Assembly: GCA_005879255.1 (NCBI GenBank)
Contig: VBKY01000041.1
Location: 482 to 61,693, forward strand
DNA length: 61,212 nucleotides
Reading direction: 5' to 3'
Source: Deltaproteobacteria bacterium
GTDB lineage: Bacteria > Desulfobacterota_B > Binatia > UBA9968
Each line of letters begins with the position of its first letter. Positions within the stretch are counted from its first letter, which is position 1. The translations under genes were made by a program, and so were the position numbers. Below, in pieces: positions 35,411 through 43,339 of the stretch. Under the pieces are notes generated by a model. It worked only from the letters and a program-made list of their open reading frames with translations, was not told the DNA's origin and searched no databases.

Positions 35411-35630
35411 TGTGGATAACTAGCTGCGATCCGGTGCACTGGCCGGTAATAATTGTGGGCTCTCCTTGTTATCTATCCGGCCTGATGCCTGAAGTCAATT
35501 ATCCATTCAGCTAATGCGGCGATGGCTCTACTCGAATGAGTCGCCCGAAATTCTTGTACAAACAAGGCTTTTTTGCCAATATGACAGCTCCCGTCGCAAG
35601 CCCGTAAAGGTCGCTCGGGATTTGTCCACA
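35411..35630. promoter_or_regulatory. DnaA-box-like sequences in divergent gap
   Basis: TGTGGATAA (35411-35419) is a perfect DnaA box on the minus strand and TTGTCCACA (35622-35630) is a one-mismatch box. A weaker TTATCCATT lies between them. They sit in the gap between the divergent DUF507 and LD-carboxypeptidase genes. No dnaA, dnaN, gidA or rpmH genes are near, so this is not evidence for oriC; DnaA-responsive control is possible. Confidence 0.3.
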
Positions 35631-35650
35631 GGATCGAAGAGGCGTGCTCC

Positions 35651-36592
35651 TTGAATGCAACCACAAACATGTTGAAGAGTCGCTCAACTGTGCATAAGCC
35701 GGGGCGCTTGAAGCGGGGCGGACGAATCGGCGTGCTGGCGACGGCCGGGATCGTCGAGCCAAAGTTGCTCGAAGCAGGCATCGCGGCGATTCGAGCCGAA
35801 GGCTTTGAGGTGGAGCTTAGTAAGCGGATCTTTGACGGCAAAGGCTATCTGGCCGGTGAGCCAAAGGAGCGCGCCAAAGAATTGGTAGATTTCTTTCGCC
35901 GTAGTGACATTGACGCGATCTTCTGCGCCCGCGGCGGTTTCGGTTCTATGCAAATGCTGCCGTACCTAAGTTCCGACCTAAAAGACTACCCAAAGATTTT
36001 CGTCGGGTACAGCGATGTTACGGTACTGCTCAACTGGCTGCGCCAATGCTGCGCCATGGTGACTTTTCACGCGCCGATGGTAGCGATGGATTTTGCTCGC
36101 GGTTTGAGCGAGCAAAGTAGAGCCCATCTTTGGCCCGTGTTGAGTGGAGAAATCCGCAATTGGCAGCTCGACCTTGGGGCAACCATACGGCCGGGCCAGG
36201 CCGAGTCTGAGCTGATGGGCGGTTGTCTGTCCATTTTGGTGACCACGCTAGGAACGCCGTACGAGATCGACACCCGAGGGAAAATTTTATTCTTGGAGGA
36301 TGTTGGCGAGAAACCATACCGCATCGAACGAATGTTGACCCATCTCAAAATGGCAGGCAAGTTGGATCATGTGGCCGGTGTTGTGTTTGGCGATTTTACC
36401 AACTGCGATGGAGAAGGTTCCAGGGATGTCGAGCAAGTAATCGTCGATCTCTTTTATGATGCCCCCTACCCGGTGGTGATGGGAATGAGGGCTGGTCACG
36501 GCGACGAAAACCTAACACTCCCGTTTGGCGCGAAAATGGTTTTGGATGGCAACGCAGCGACATTGCAATTGCTCGAATCCCCGGTCATTTAA
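35651..36592 (+). CDS. ldcA: LD-carboxypeptidase (S66 family, LdcA-like)
   Basis: This cytoplasmic-type peptidase removes the terminal D-Ala from tetrapeptides of recycled murein. The nucleophile is in GYSDVTVLLNW (Ser), with ARGGFGSMQMLPYL before it, and the remaining triad in LFLEDVGEKPYRIERML (Glu) and RAGHGDENLTLPFG (His). The length of about 313 residues is normal and no signal peptide is seen. I list the TTG at 35651, which has AGAGG about nine bases upstream; the ATG at 35669 has none, so the start is uncertain. It is followed by a serine hydrolase and Mpl, which re-uses the tripeptide this enzyme makes. Confidence 0.88.
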   Translation: MNATTNMLKSRSTVHKPGRLKRGGRIGVLATAGIVEPKLLEAGIAAIRAEGFEVELSKRIFDGKGYLAGEPKERAKELVDFFRRSDIDAIFCARGGFGSMQMLPYLSSDLKDYPKIFVGYSDVTVLLNWLRQCCAMVTFHAPMVAMDFARGLSEQSRAHLWPVLSGEIRNWQLDLGATIRPGQAESELMGGCLSILVTTLGTPYEIDTRGKILFLEDVGEKPYRIERMLTHLKMAGKLDHVAGVVFGDFTNCDGEGSRDVEQVIVDLFYDAPYPVVMGMRAGHGDENLTLPFGAKMVLDGNAATLQLLESPVI

Positions 36593-36718
36593 CCTAGGCG
36601 GCGCTGGTCGCGTTGACGCGCTCATTTGCCCGCGTTTTCATTCATTCGTGTGGCAACGGCAAGCAGAAGGGGCTGCGATGAGCCGTTCCAACATCGAAAT
36701 TTCACTGATCCAATAAGC

Positions 36719-37846
36719 ATGGACTTTCAGCCGGTCGAAAACGCCTTCCAACAAGCTATTGCAGACGGAGTTTTTCCGGGTGCCGTAGTGTTGGTGAGTA
36801 AGAATGAATCCGTGCTTTATGAGCGGGCATTCGGCTTTCGCTCGTTGTTGCCGCAGAAAACGGCGATGCAGACCGCGACGATCTTCGATTTGGCGTCGCT
36901 GACCAAACCGCTCGCTACGGCAGTTGCCATCATGCTGCTGATTCGCGAGAAGAAATTGCGTCTAGACGACCAAGTTACCCGAATTATTCCCATGTACGGG
37001 GTTTTCGGTAAGAGTCTCACCACCATTCGTCATCTCCTCAGTCATTCCTCGGGATTGCCCGCTTGGAAAGCCTTCTTCGAAGAAATCATCAGAAGCGAAA
37101 AATCGGGACGGATTAATTTTGTCACAAGCCGGGCGGCGAAGAATTTCGTTTTCGAACAAATTCACCGCGAAAAGCCATTGACTCCGCCCGGATCCCAGTG
37201 TCTCTACAGTGATCTAGGTTTTATGATCCTAGGTGAGGCCGTAGAAATCCTTACGGGCAACACCTTCGACCGCTTCTGTCAGGATAGAATCTTCAAACCC
37301 GTGGGACTCCGGTCCACCGGTTTCATCGATCTTTCGCAGCTCCGAACGCGTCGTCTGCAGCCGGTCGAAGACATGATCGCGCCGACGGAAAATTGCCCCT
37401 GGCGAAGAAAAATTCTTTGCGGCGAAGTGCATGATGACAATGCCTACGCGATGGGCGGAGTCGCGGGTCACGCCGGGCTATTTTCGTCGGCGCGTGATTT
37501 GCACACTTTGCTCGTTCGCATGAATCAGTGTCTCCATGGCAAGGATGGTTTTTTGCCGCAATCGCTGGTGCGGGAGTTTCTCACCAAGGACGAATCGGCG
37601 GCTCATTCCAACTTTGCTCTCGGTTGGGATACGCCGTCGCCTGATAGCTCGGCTAGTGGCCGTCTGTTTTCATCGCGATCCGTGGGTCATCTTGGCTTCA
37701 CGGGTTGCTCGATCTGGTGGGATCTTGAGAAAGACTGTCACGTCATACTGCTGACAAATCGTGTGCATCCATCGCGGAAAAATGAGAAAATCAGGGACTT
37801 TCGGCCACGCATTCACGATCAGATTATGAAAGTCCTCTTCCCATGA
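36719..37846 (+). CDS. Beta-lactamase-fold serine hydrolase
   Basis: The protein has the SxxK motif at residues 60-63 (SLTK), a YSD at the position of YxN (in CLYSDLGFMILG), SHSSGLPAW, and the later AMGGVAGHAGLFSSARDL and GHLGFTGCSIWWD. It is a class C/EstB-like penicillin-recognising hydrolase of about 375 residues with no signal peptide, so it is probably cytoplasmic and not an antibiotic resistance enzyme. I use ATG at 36719 (MDFQPVENAF); the frame is open to 36626. Its stop overlaps the mpl start by four bases (ATGA). Its place between LdcA and Mpl points to an unassigned step in murein recycling. Confidence 0.85.
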   Translation: MDFQPVENAFQQAIADGVFPGAVVLVSKNESVLYERAFGFRSLLPQKTAMQTATIFDLASLTKPLATAVAIMLLIREKKLRLDDQVTRIIPMYGVFGKSLTTIRHLLSHSSGLPAWKAFFEEIIRSEKSGRINFVTSRAAKNFVFEQIHREKPLTPPGSQCLYSDLGFMILGEAVEILTGNTFDRFCQDRIFKPVGLRSTGFIDLSQLRTRRLQPVEDMIAPTENCPWRRKILCGEVHDDNAYAMGGVAGHAGLFSSARDLHTLLVRMNQCLHGKDGFLPQSLVREFLTKDESAAHSNFALGWDTPSPDSSASGRLFSSRSVGHLGFTGCSIWWDLEKDCHVILLTNRVHPSRKNEKIRDFRPRIHDQIMKVLFP

Positions 37847-39264
37847 ACGATCTTACACCCGCGGGCAGTCATATTCACCTCATCGCAGTTTGTGGTGTCG
37901 GCATGGCGTCCCTGGCTGGTCTACTGCAGTCACGAGGATACCGGCTGACCGGCTCGGATCAAAATATTTATCCGCCGATGAGTAACTATCTCGCTGAAAT
38001 TGGGATCGAGATACTTTCCGGGTTTCGCGCGGAGCATCTTTCGCCCCGTCCCGATCTCGTGGTCGTCGGCAACGCCGTGTCTCGCAACAATCCCGAGGCG
38101 CAAGCCATGCTCAGCCAAGATATCCCGTACATTTCTTTTCCGCAGGCGCTGGGTCGATTTCTGATCGGCGCGCGCACTTCGCTGGTGATTACCGGCACCC
38201 ACGGAAAGACGACGACGACCGCTTTGGCTGCCTGGGTATTCAACTGCGCCGGGCTCGATCCGGGTTTTTTCGTCGGCGGTGTGCCGCTCAATTTCGGCAA
38301 TGGCTGGCAGGTCGGCGGCGGCGATCATGTCGTGCTCGAAGGCGACGAGTACGATACGGCTTTCTTCGACAAGGGACCGAAGTTTCTTCACTATCGCCCA
38401 CGTAACGTGATTCTCACCAGCGTGGAATTCGATCACGCCGACATTTACCAGGACCTCGATCACGTTAAGACTGCTTTCTCGAGGCTCATGGACATCATCC
38501 CGGGCGATGGTCTCCTGGTCGTTTGCGGTGATTACCCCGTGGCAACGGAAATCGCGGCCACGGCGCGTTGCCAACGTATCACTTACGGGTCCGGCGGCGA
38601 TGTTGACTGGACGCCGGCCAATCCGCAATTTCACGAAGGCAGAACTTTCTTTGCGCCCTGTTACCGAGGCAAAGCCGAAGGTCGCATCGAAGCCGCCGTC
38701 ATCGGTCGGCACAACGTCATGAATGCGCTGGCGGTCTATGCGATGGGGCGAATGATGGGTATCGAGCGTGAAAAATTGCTCGATGGCTTCCGCACTTTCA
38801 GAGGAGTCAAGCGCCGCCAAGAAATTCGCGGCGAACGGCGCGGCGTGTTAGTCATCGATGACTTCGCCCATCATCCAACGGCGGTGCGCGAGACCATCGA
38901 AGCGGTCAAAGCCGCTTATTGCGGCCGCCGACTCTGGGCGGTATTCGAGCCGCGCAGCAATACCAGTAAGCGAAATATTTTTGAGAAGGAGTTCGCTGCC
39001 GCCTTGGCTTTGGCCGATCGAATTGTCGTAGCCGGCGTGTACCAGCCTGAAAAAGTACCGGAAAGCGAACGGCTATCGGTTACCAACCTCGTGCGAGAGC
39101 TTAACCATCCCACGGCAGATGATCGCGCTCGGACGATCGAAAGCGCCGCAGATATCGCTGCCTACATAGCGCAGGATGCCCGACACGGCGATGTCGTGCT
39201 GGTGATGTCCAACGGCGGCTTTGACGCCGTACAGGAAAAAATTCTGCAAGCTCTAACGAGCTAA
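37843..39264 (+). CDS. mpl: UDP-N-acetylmuramate:L-alanyl-gamma-D-glutamyl-meso-diaminopimelate ligase
   Basis: Mpl joins recycled murein tripeptide to UDP-MurNAc. The 473-residue Mur ligase has an N-terminal Rossmann domain (HIHLIAVCGVGMASLAGLLQ), the ATP-binding loop ITGTHGKTTTTALAA, the central VLEGDEYDTAFFDKGPKFLHYRP that marks Mpl rather than MurC, and the C-terminal VIDDFAHHPTAVRETI. ATG overlaps the stop of the serine hydrolase. The last 12 bases overlap the convergent small gene at 39253. Confidence 0.95.
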   Translation: MNDLTPAGSHIHLIAVCGVGMASLAGLLQSRGYRLTGSDQNIYPPMSNYLAEIGIEILSGFRAEHLSPRPDLVVVGNAVSRNNPEAQAMLSQDIPYISFPQALGRFLIGARTSLVITGTHGKTTTTALAAWVFNCAGLDPGFFVGGVPLNFGNGWQVGGGDHVVLEGDEYDTAFFDKGPKFLHYRPRNVILTSVEFDHADIYQDLDHVKTAFSRLMDIIPGDGLLVVCGDYPVATEIAATARCQRITYGSGGDVDWTPANPQFHEGRTFFAPCYRGKAEGRIEAAVIGRHNVMNALAVYAMGRMMGIEREKLLDGFRTFRGVKRRQEIRGERRGVLVIDDFAHHPTAVRETIEAVKAAYCGRRLWAVFEPRSNTSKRNIFEKEFAAALALADRIVVAGVYQPEKVPESERLSVTNLVRELNHPTADDRARTIESAADIAAYIAQDARHGDVVLVMSNGGFDAVQEKILQALTS

Positions 39265-39492
39265 ATAAAGCCGCGCGCATTCCTGACTGCAAAAATATTG
39301 CCCTGATTTCAATATCGCGTCTGACTTGGCAACGTAGCTGTGACATTGAGGATCGAACACCATCTCTTCTCCGTCCCGATCGTCCCGGCGCCGGTCAGGG
39401 GGCTTGGTTTTCCAGCCGGCGGCGATGGCCTTGAGCGCGGAAAAGACGAAGTAGCAAAGCAGCAGAAACAGGAAAAGGCGGAGCAGTGACAT
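39253..39492 (-). CDS. Small single-pass membrane protein with cysteine motif (PP0621-like)
   Basis: The 79 residues start with a transmembrane segment (LLRLFLFLLLCYFVFSALKAIA), followed by a basic region (KTKPPDRRRDDRDGEE) and MVFDPQCHSYVAKSDAILKSGQYFCSQECARLYLAR. The three cysteines in that tail resemble a small metal-binding (TRASH/zinc-type) fold. Short proteins of this plan are often called PP0621 family and have no known role. It is downstream of folK on the same strand and overlaps the mpl stop from the other side. Confidence 0.75.
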   Translation of the reverse strand: MSLLRLFLFLLLCYFVFSALKAIAAGWKTKPPDRRRDDRDGEEMVFDPQCHSYVAKSDAILKSGQYFCSQECARLYLAR

Positions 39493-39522
39493 TTCGTTTC
39501 AGCGTAATCGCTGATCCACGTC

Positions 39523-40026
39523 TTATACGTGATAGAGGTGAATTTTTTTGCTGTCCTTGACGTTGATCAGCAACTCGGAAATGGTCATACCCAGCTCGGG
39601 ATGAATCACCTGCGGGGCGATCTCGCTCAATGGAAGGAGCACGAATTTGCGACTGGGCATTTCGGGGTGAGGAATCCTCAGGTTTTTTTTCTTGATCACT
39701 GCCGAGTCATAAAGCAGAATATCCAGATCGATAATGCGCGCGCCCCAGCGTTTTTTTACTTTCTTACGGCCCATGGCGCGCTCGATGTTTTTGAATTTCT
39801 TGAGCAGCATGTCAGGTTTGAATTTGGTCTCGATCTCGATCGCGCCATTAACGTACCAGTCTTTAGCGTCGCCCAAAGGCTCGCTTTCGTAAAGCGACGA
39901 TTCCTTGATGACCTTGGTATCAGGGAGCTTGGCCAGCCGGCCGACGGCCTCCAAGAAATTTTCTTTCTTGTTGCCCACGTTGGAGCCAATCCCGACGTAA
40001 ACCTGATGGGCTATCGCGTTTGCCAT
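39523..40026 (-). CDS. folK: 2-amino-4-hydroxy-6-hydroxymethyldihydropteridine pyrophosphokinase
   Basis: FolK transfers pyrophosphate to the pterin in folate synthesis. QVYVGIGSNVGNKKENFLEAV at the N-terminus, SSLYESEPLGDAKDWYVNGAI, and the signature RWGARIIDLDILLYD (metal-binding Asp pair) are all present in 167 residues. The catalytic core is complete. It follows dapL by 23 bases. Confidence 0.95.
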   Translation of the reverse strand: MANAIAHQVYVGIGSNVGNKKENFLEAVGRLAKLPDTKVIKESSLYESEPLGDAKDWYVNGAIEIETKFKPDMLLKKFKNIERAMGRKKVKKRWGARIIDLDILLYDSAVIKKKNLRIPHPEMPSRKFVLLPLSEIAPQVIHPELGMTISELLINVKDSKKIHLYHV

Positions 40027-40049
40027 GCCGCCGCTTTGCGGAAAGAAAC

Positions 40050-41222
40050 TCAGAGTTTCACCCGTCGAATCCTTTCTGCAACCTCCCGCAGGCGTTCTTT
40101 GTCAACGCAGACAGTAAAACGAACGTAACCCTCACCAGCTTCGCCGAAACCATTGCCGGGGGTGGTTACGACTCCTGCTTCGTCGAGCAGCTTCGCCGTA
40201 AAGCTCGTGGAGGAATGTCCCTTGGGGCAGGCGACCCAGACGTAAAAAGTCGCGCGCGGTTTCTCGCACTCAAGTCCGACCGCGCGCAATCCGTCCACCA
40301 AGATATCGCGCCGCTCCTGGTAAATCTTGCGCGACGGCTCGACGATTTGATCGCCGAGTTTCAGTGCTTCGATGCCGGCTTCTTGAATCGCTTGGAATAT
40401 CCCAGAATCTAAGTTGGACTTGGCTTGCGCTAGACCGCCGACCAGTTCCTGGTTGCCTACCGCCATGCCGATTCTCCAACCGGTCATGTTAAATGTTTTC
40501 GAAAGTGAGTGAAATTCGATCCCCACTTCGCGTGCACCTTCGGCTTCCAGGAAACTCATCGGTCGGTAATCGTCGTATCCCATCTCCGTATACGCCGCGT
40601 CATGGCAGACGATGACATTATATCTGTTGGCGAAGTCGACAACCCGGTTGAAAAAATCCTTGTTCGCCACCGCCGCCGTCGGGTTGTTCGGATAATTGAT
40701 CCAAAGAAGCTTGGCCTGTTTGGCAACCTCCACCGGAATCGCATCGAGGTCGGGCAAGAACTGATTGTCTTTTCTCAACGGCAGAAAGTAGTTCTTACCG
40801 CCGTTGAAGGCTGTACCGATATGATAGACGGGGTAGCAAGGGCTGGCGACCAATACGAGGTCGCCGGGATCCACGAAGGCAACCGCCATATTGCCGATCC
40901 CTTCCTTGGAGCCGATGAGGGAGACGACTTCTTTGGCAGAATCGAGCTTGACATTGAAGCGTTTGAGGTACCAACTGGCTACGGCTTCGCGAAATTCCGT
41001 CATGCCAGAACTGCTCGGATAACGATGGTTGACGGGCTTGCTGGCGCCTTCCAGGAGTTTTTCGACTACGATACTTGGTGTCGGAATGTCCGGATCACCG
41101 ATACCAAGGTCGATTAAATCGACGCCGCGAGCCAAAGCCGCGCGTTTTCTACGGTCTATTTCGGCAAACAAATATGGCGGTAACTCGTTAATTCTGCTGG
41201 CTTTTTTTATGGTTAGTGGCAA
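40050..41222 (-). CDS. dapL: LL-diaminopimelate aminotransferase
   Basis: DapL converts tetrahydrodipicolinate directly to LL-diaminopimelate, shortcutting the succinylase or acetylase routes. SRINELPPYLFAEIDRRKRAAL and DLIDLGIGDPDIPTPSIVVEKL are typical of the DapL group rather than of aspartate aminotransferases, and the PLP lysine is in SLSKTFNMTGWRIG. The 390 residues are standard. This supplies the meso-DAP precursor used by Mpl products nearby. It is divergent from the YacP-like gene. Confidence 0.88.
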   Translation of the reverse strand: MPLTIKKASRINELPPYLFAEIDRRKRAALARGVDLIDLGIGDPDIPTPSIVVEKLLEGASKPVNHRYPSSSGMTEFREAVASWYLKRFNVKLDSAKEVVSLIGSKEGIGNMAVAFVDPGDLVLVASPCYPVYHIGTAFNGGKNYFLPLRKDNQFLPDLDAIPVEVAKQAKLLWINYPNNPTAAVANKDFFNRVVDFANRYNVIVCHDAAYTEMGYDDYRPMSFLEAEGAREVGIEFHSLSKTFNMTGWRIGMAVGNQELVGGLAQAKSNLDSGIFQAIQEAGIEALKLGDQIVEPSRKIYQERRDILVDGLRAVGLECEKPRATFYVWVACPKGHSSTSFTAKLLDEAGVVTTPGNGFGEAGEGYVRFTVCVDKERLREVAERIRRVKL

Positions 41223-41335
41223 ATCTCCAAATCCTCCCTCAGAAAATCGAAACGGTTGTACCTGTTTTTTTGATTTTTGACAACCGCTTGAGAAAACCGC
41301 ATTCTATGGGCGAAATCGCCGCAGCGATACTTGCT

Positions 41336-41836
41336 ATGGATTTGATCATTGATGGATATAATTTGATTGGTAGTGACCAGGGGCTGCAAGGAGCGCTCGA
41401 ACACAAACGTAACTGGCTGGTTCAACAGCTTTCGCGGTATCAGAAGATCAAGCAATTTAATGTGGTTGTCGCATTCGACGGTTGGCGCTCGGGTTCAGCC
41501 AGTCAAGTCGTAGAAACGAAGCACGGGGTTTCGGTTATCTATTCGCGACTGGGGGAGAAGGCCGACGCAGTGATCGTGCGCGTCGCGCGTGAAAAGGGTA
41601 ACGGCTGTGTGGTTGTGACATCGGATCGAGAAATCCGTACCGCGGTTGAACGATTCGGCGCTGTGGCGATTTCTGCGGATGAATTCAACCAAATACTGCG
41701 AACCCTCGATGGGGCGTATGCTGCCGATGACGAAGTTGACTTTATCGAACTCCGTCCATCCAAAAGCGGCAATCCGAACCGGCTCTCGAAATCGCAACGT
41801 CGACGAAATGAGAAGCTGCAAAAGTTAAAGCTTTGA
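41336..41836 (+). CDS. YacP-like NYN domain RNase family protein
   Basis: This is a PIN/NYN-type nuclease fold of the YacP (Rae1-like) family: MDLIIDGYNLIGSDQGLQGAL with the first metal Asp, VVVAFDGWRSGSASQ, VIYSRLGEKADAVIVRVAREKGNGCVVVTSDREIRTAVERFG with the following acidic residues. Rae1 of Bacillus is a ribosome-associated mRNA endonuclease. I choose ATG at 41336 because the domain begins there; in-frame ATGs at 41306 and 41216 are possible. The tail (SKSQRRRNEKLQKLKL) is basic and may bind RNA. Confidence 0.83.
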   Translation: MDLIIDGYNLIGSDQGLQGALEHKRNWLVQQLSRYQKIKQFNVVVAFDGWRSGSASQVVETKHGVSVIYSRLGEKADAVIVRVAREKGNGCVVVTSDREIRTAVERFGAVAISADEFNQILRTLDGAYAADDEVDFIELRPSKSGNPNRLSKSQRRRNEKLQKLKL

Positions 41837-41890
41837 CTTGCCGGTGTTGTGTCGGACGAATTAGGGTTGTTGGGAATGGGCCGGAGAAAC

Positions 41891-42574
41891 TTACTTGTTC
41901 TCTCGTTTTTCGACACTGCTCAACAGCCCATTATGAAAAGTCAGCACAGAGCCGTCTGCATAAAACCAACGCTCCTCATGGGCGACTTTTGCCGTGCCGC
42001 GGATCTTACTGACGCGGGTCGGTGCACCCAAGACTCGCTTCACCTCGGCGCCGTTCAGTCCCGGCGTCGGCTGCTTTTTGATCGCGGCCGCTTTAACCGC
42101 GGGAGACCAGGGTTGCGATTTTATCCACTCGAGTCTTTTTTTCTCCTCGATCGCTTGATCCTCCGCCTTTTTCTTCTCGCCAGCATGGGGATCCTGGGAT
42201 AAAATCTTGACGTTGAATTCTTCATGAAACGTTTCCGGTCGAATATATCCCACTTTTCCCGATTCAAATCTGACCTTGTAATAAGGATCTTTGATCTTTT
42301 GTCCCGTCAGCTCGGTGATCTCGAAGGAGTCGTCGTTTTCCCCCGGCCGAAAGGTAGCGGCTCCGGGGCTCGGCTCGGTTAAGAATGACGGAGCTTTGTC
42401 GTTTGCCCCGCTAATCCAGAAGGTCTTTCCTACTCTGCCTGCCAACGCCTCCAATTGTTTGTCCGTGTAATGATTGGAAGCGAGGGCCGCGCTGCCGCAG
42501 CACAACAGAACAGCCAATAGTGCAGAGATTCGTCGAATCATTTCGCGTGGGCTCTTACCTTTATTGGACATCAT
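41891..42574 (-). CDS. Secreted protein with SH3-like and SmpA/BamE-like regions
   Basis: I do not recognise a named family. The N-terminus has a basic region and a hydrophobic core (ISALLAVLLCCGSAALAS), a probable signal peptide. The middle (about 30-110) resembles a small SH3-type wall domain (YYKVRFESGKVGYIRPETF). A charged linker (HAGEKKKAEDQAIEEKKR) follows, and the C-terminal part (PGLNGAEVKRVLGAPTRVSKIRGTAKVAHEERWFYADGSVLTFHNGLL) resembles the SmpA/BamE fold. I place the start at 42574 (MMSNKGKS); other in-frame ATGs exist and none has a clear ribosome site. An envelope role is likely but unproven. Confidence 0.65.
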   Translation of the reverse strand: MMSNKGKSPREMIRRISALLAVLLCCGSAALASNHYTDKQLEALAGRVGKTFWISGANDKAPSFLTEPSPGAATFRPGENDDSFEITELTGQKIKDPYYKVRFESGKVGYIRPETFHEEFNVKILSQDPHAGEKKKAEDQAIEEKKRLEWIKSQPWSPAVKAAAIKKQPTPGLNGAEVKRVLGAPTRVSKIRGTAKVAHEERWFYADGSVLTFHNGLLSSVEKRENK

Positions 42575-42721
42575 CTTGTCAACCCGTGTTTCCAACTCAC
42601 GGCTCGCAGCAGTTTCTAGGACCATAACTTTAACACTTGTGTCGGGTTACACAACATAGTCGCAAACTCCAAAGCGCGGCGCTTTCACCAAAGAAGAGCC
42701 TGAGAAGTGTTCTATGAAGAG

Positions 42722-42755
42722 TGAAGAAAAGGAAAGGGGCCATTTAGACCCCCTT
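42722..42755 (-). terminator. Probable terminator after the initiator tRNA
   Basis: On the minus strand AAGGGG (42750-42755) and CCCCTT (42734-42739) form a six-pair stem with a ten-base loop, followed by a T-rich run (TCCTTTTCTTC). It begins five bases after the tRNA 3' CCA. The T run is interrupted, hence moderate confidence. Confidence 0.6.
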
Positions 42756-42760
42756 GGTTT

Positions 42761-42837
42761 TGGTTGCGGGGCCGGGATTTGAACCCGGGACCTCAAGGTT
42801 ATGAGCCTTGCGAGCTACCAGACTGCTCCACCCCGCG
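42761..42837 (-). tRNA. Initiator tRNA-Met (CAT), CCA encoded
   Basis: The 77-base gene folds as a complete cloverleaf: acceptor CGCGGGG/CCCCGCA with the C1-A72 mismatch that marks initiators, D arm GAGC/GCTC, anticodon loop CTCATAA, T arm CCGGG/CCCGG with TTCAAAT, and encoded ACCA. The anticodon stem is CAAGG/CCTTG, so only two of the three G-C pairs typical of bacterial initiators (30-40 and 31-39) are present and pair 29-41 is A-U. E. coli has GGG/CCC there. A promoter lies 12 or so bases upstream. Confidence 0.96.
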
Positions 42838-42855
42838 GCAATGAATTGAATTGTC

Positions 42856-42884
42856 TTTCTACCTTGCGCTTTGAGAGGAGTCAA
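42856..42884 (-). promoter_or_regulatory. Promoter of the initiator tRNA
   Basis: TTGACT (42879-42884, minus strand) and TAGAAA (42856-42861) have a 17-base spacer and predict a start about 12 bases before the mature tRNA. The -35 lies in the upstream region of the divergent NUDIX gene, overlapping its ribosome binding site GAGGAG. Confidence 0.65.
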
Positions 42885-42888
42885 GGTA

Positions 42889-43326
42889 GTGAGAGAAGCG
42901 ATGGCCGAAAAATACCGCAATCCATTGTTGACGACCGATATTATCATCGAGGTGAGCGATCGCGGCATCGTGCTGATTGAAAGAAAAAACCCGCCCCACG
43001 GCTGGGCCTTGCCGGGAGGATTCGTCGACTACGGCGAGAGTCTCGAGAAGGCTGCGTTGCGCGAAGCCAAAGAAGAAACTTCTTTGGATGTGGTGTTGAC
43101 CGAACAGTTCTATACCTATTCCGACCCGAGAAGAGATCCTCGGCATCACAGTGTGTCGACGGTGTTCATCGCAACTGCCGAGGGAGAGCCACGCGGCGCG
43201 GACGATGCCAAAGTGGCGCGGCTCTTCCAAGAAGAAGGGTTACCAACCCCGCTGGTTTTCGATCATGCACAAATCCTGCGCGACTATTTCGTGTTTAGAA
43301 AAACCGGGCTGCGGCCGAGACCTTGA
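42889..43326 (+). CDS. NUDIX hydrolase
   Basis: NUDIX enzymes hydrolyse nucleoside diphosphates linked to another group. The box is complete: [26 protein letters not shown], matching G-x5-E-x7-REUxEExGU except Thr for Gly at the penultimate position. The size of about 145 residues is that of ADP-ribose or 8-oxo-dGTP type NUDIX proteins; which is not decided. GTG at 42889 has GAGGAG eight bases upstream; ATG at 42901 (MAEKYRNP) is the alternative. It is divergent from the tRNA and convergent with the aminotransferase gene, only 13 bases from its end. Confidence 0.87.
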   Translation: MREAMAEKYRNPLLTTDIIIEVSDRGIVLIERKNPPHGWALPGGFVDYGESLEKAALREAKEETSLDVVLTEQFYTYSDPRRDPRHHSVSTVFIATAEGEPRGADDAKVARLFQEEGLPTPLVFDHAQILRDYFVFRKTGLRPRP

Positions 43327-43339
43327 ATGGTCTTTTCGA

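Noticed and set aside
36719..37846. Antibiotic-resistance class C beta-lactamase
   Set aside because: The SxxK motif is present, but there is no signal peptide, the YxN position reads YSD and the gene lies in a murein-recycling operon.
37930..38820. Open frame of 296 codons on the minus strand inside mpl
   Set aside because: It lies antisense within the well-supported mpl gene and has no ribosome binding site or recognisable domain.
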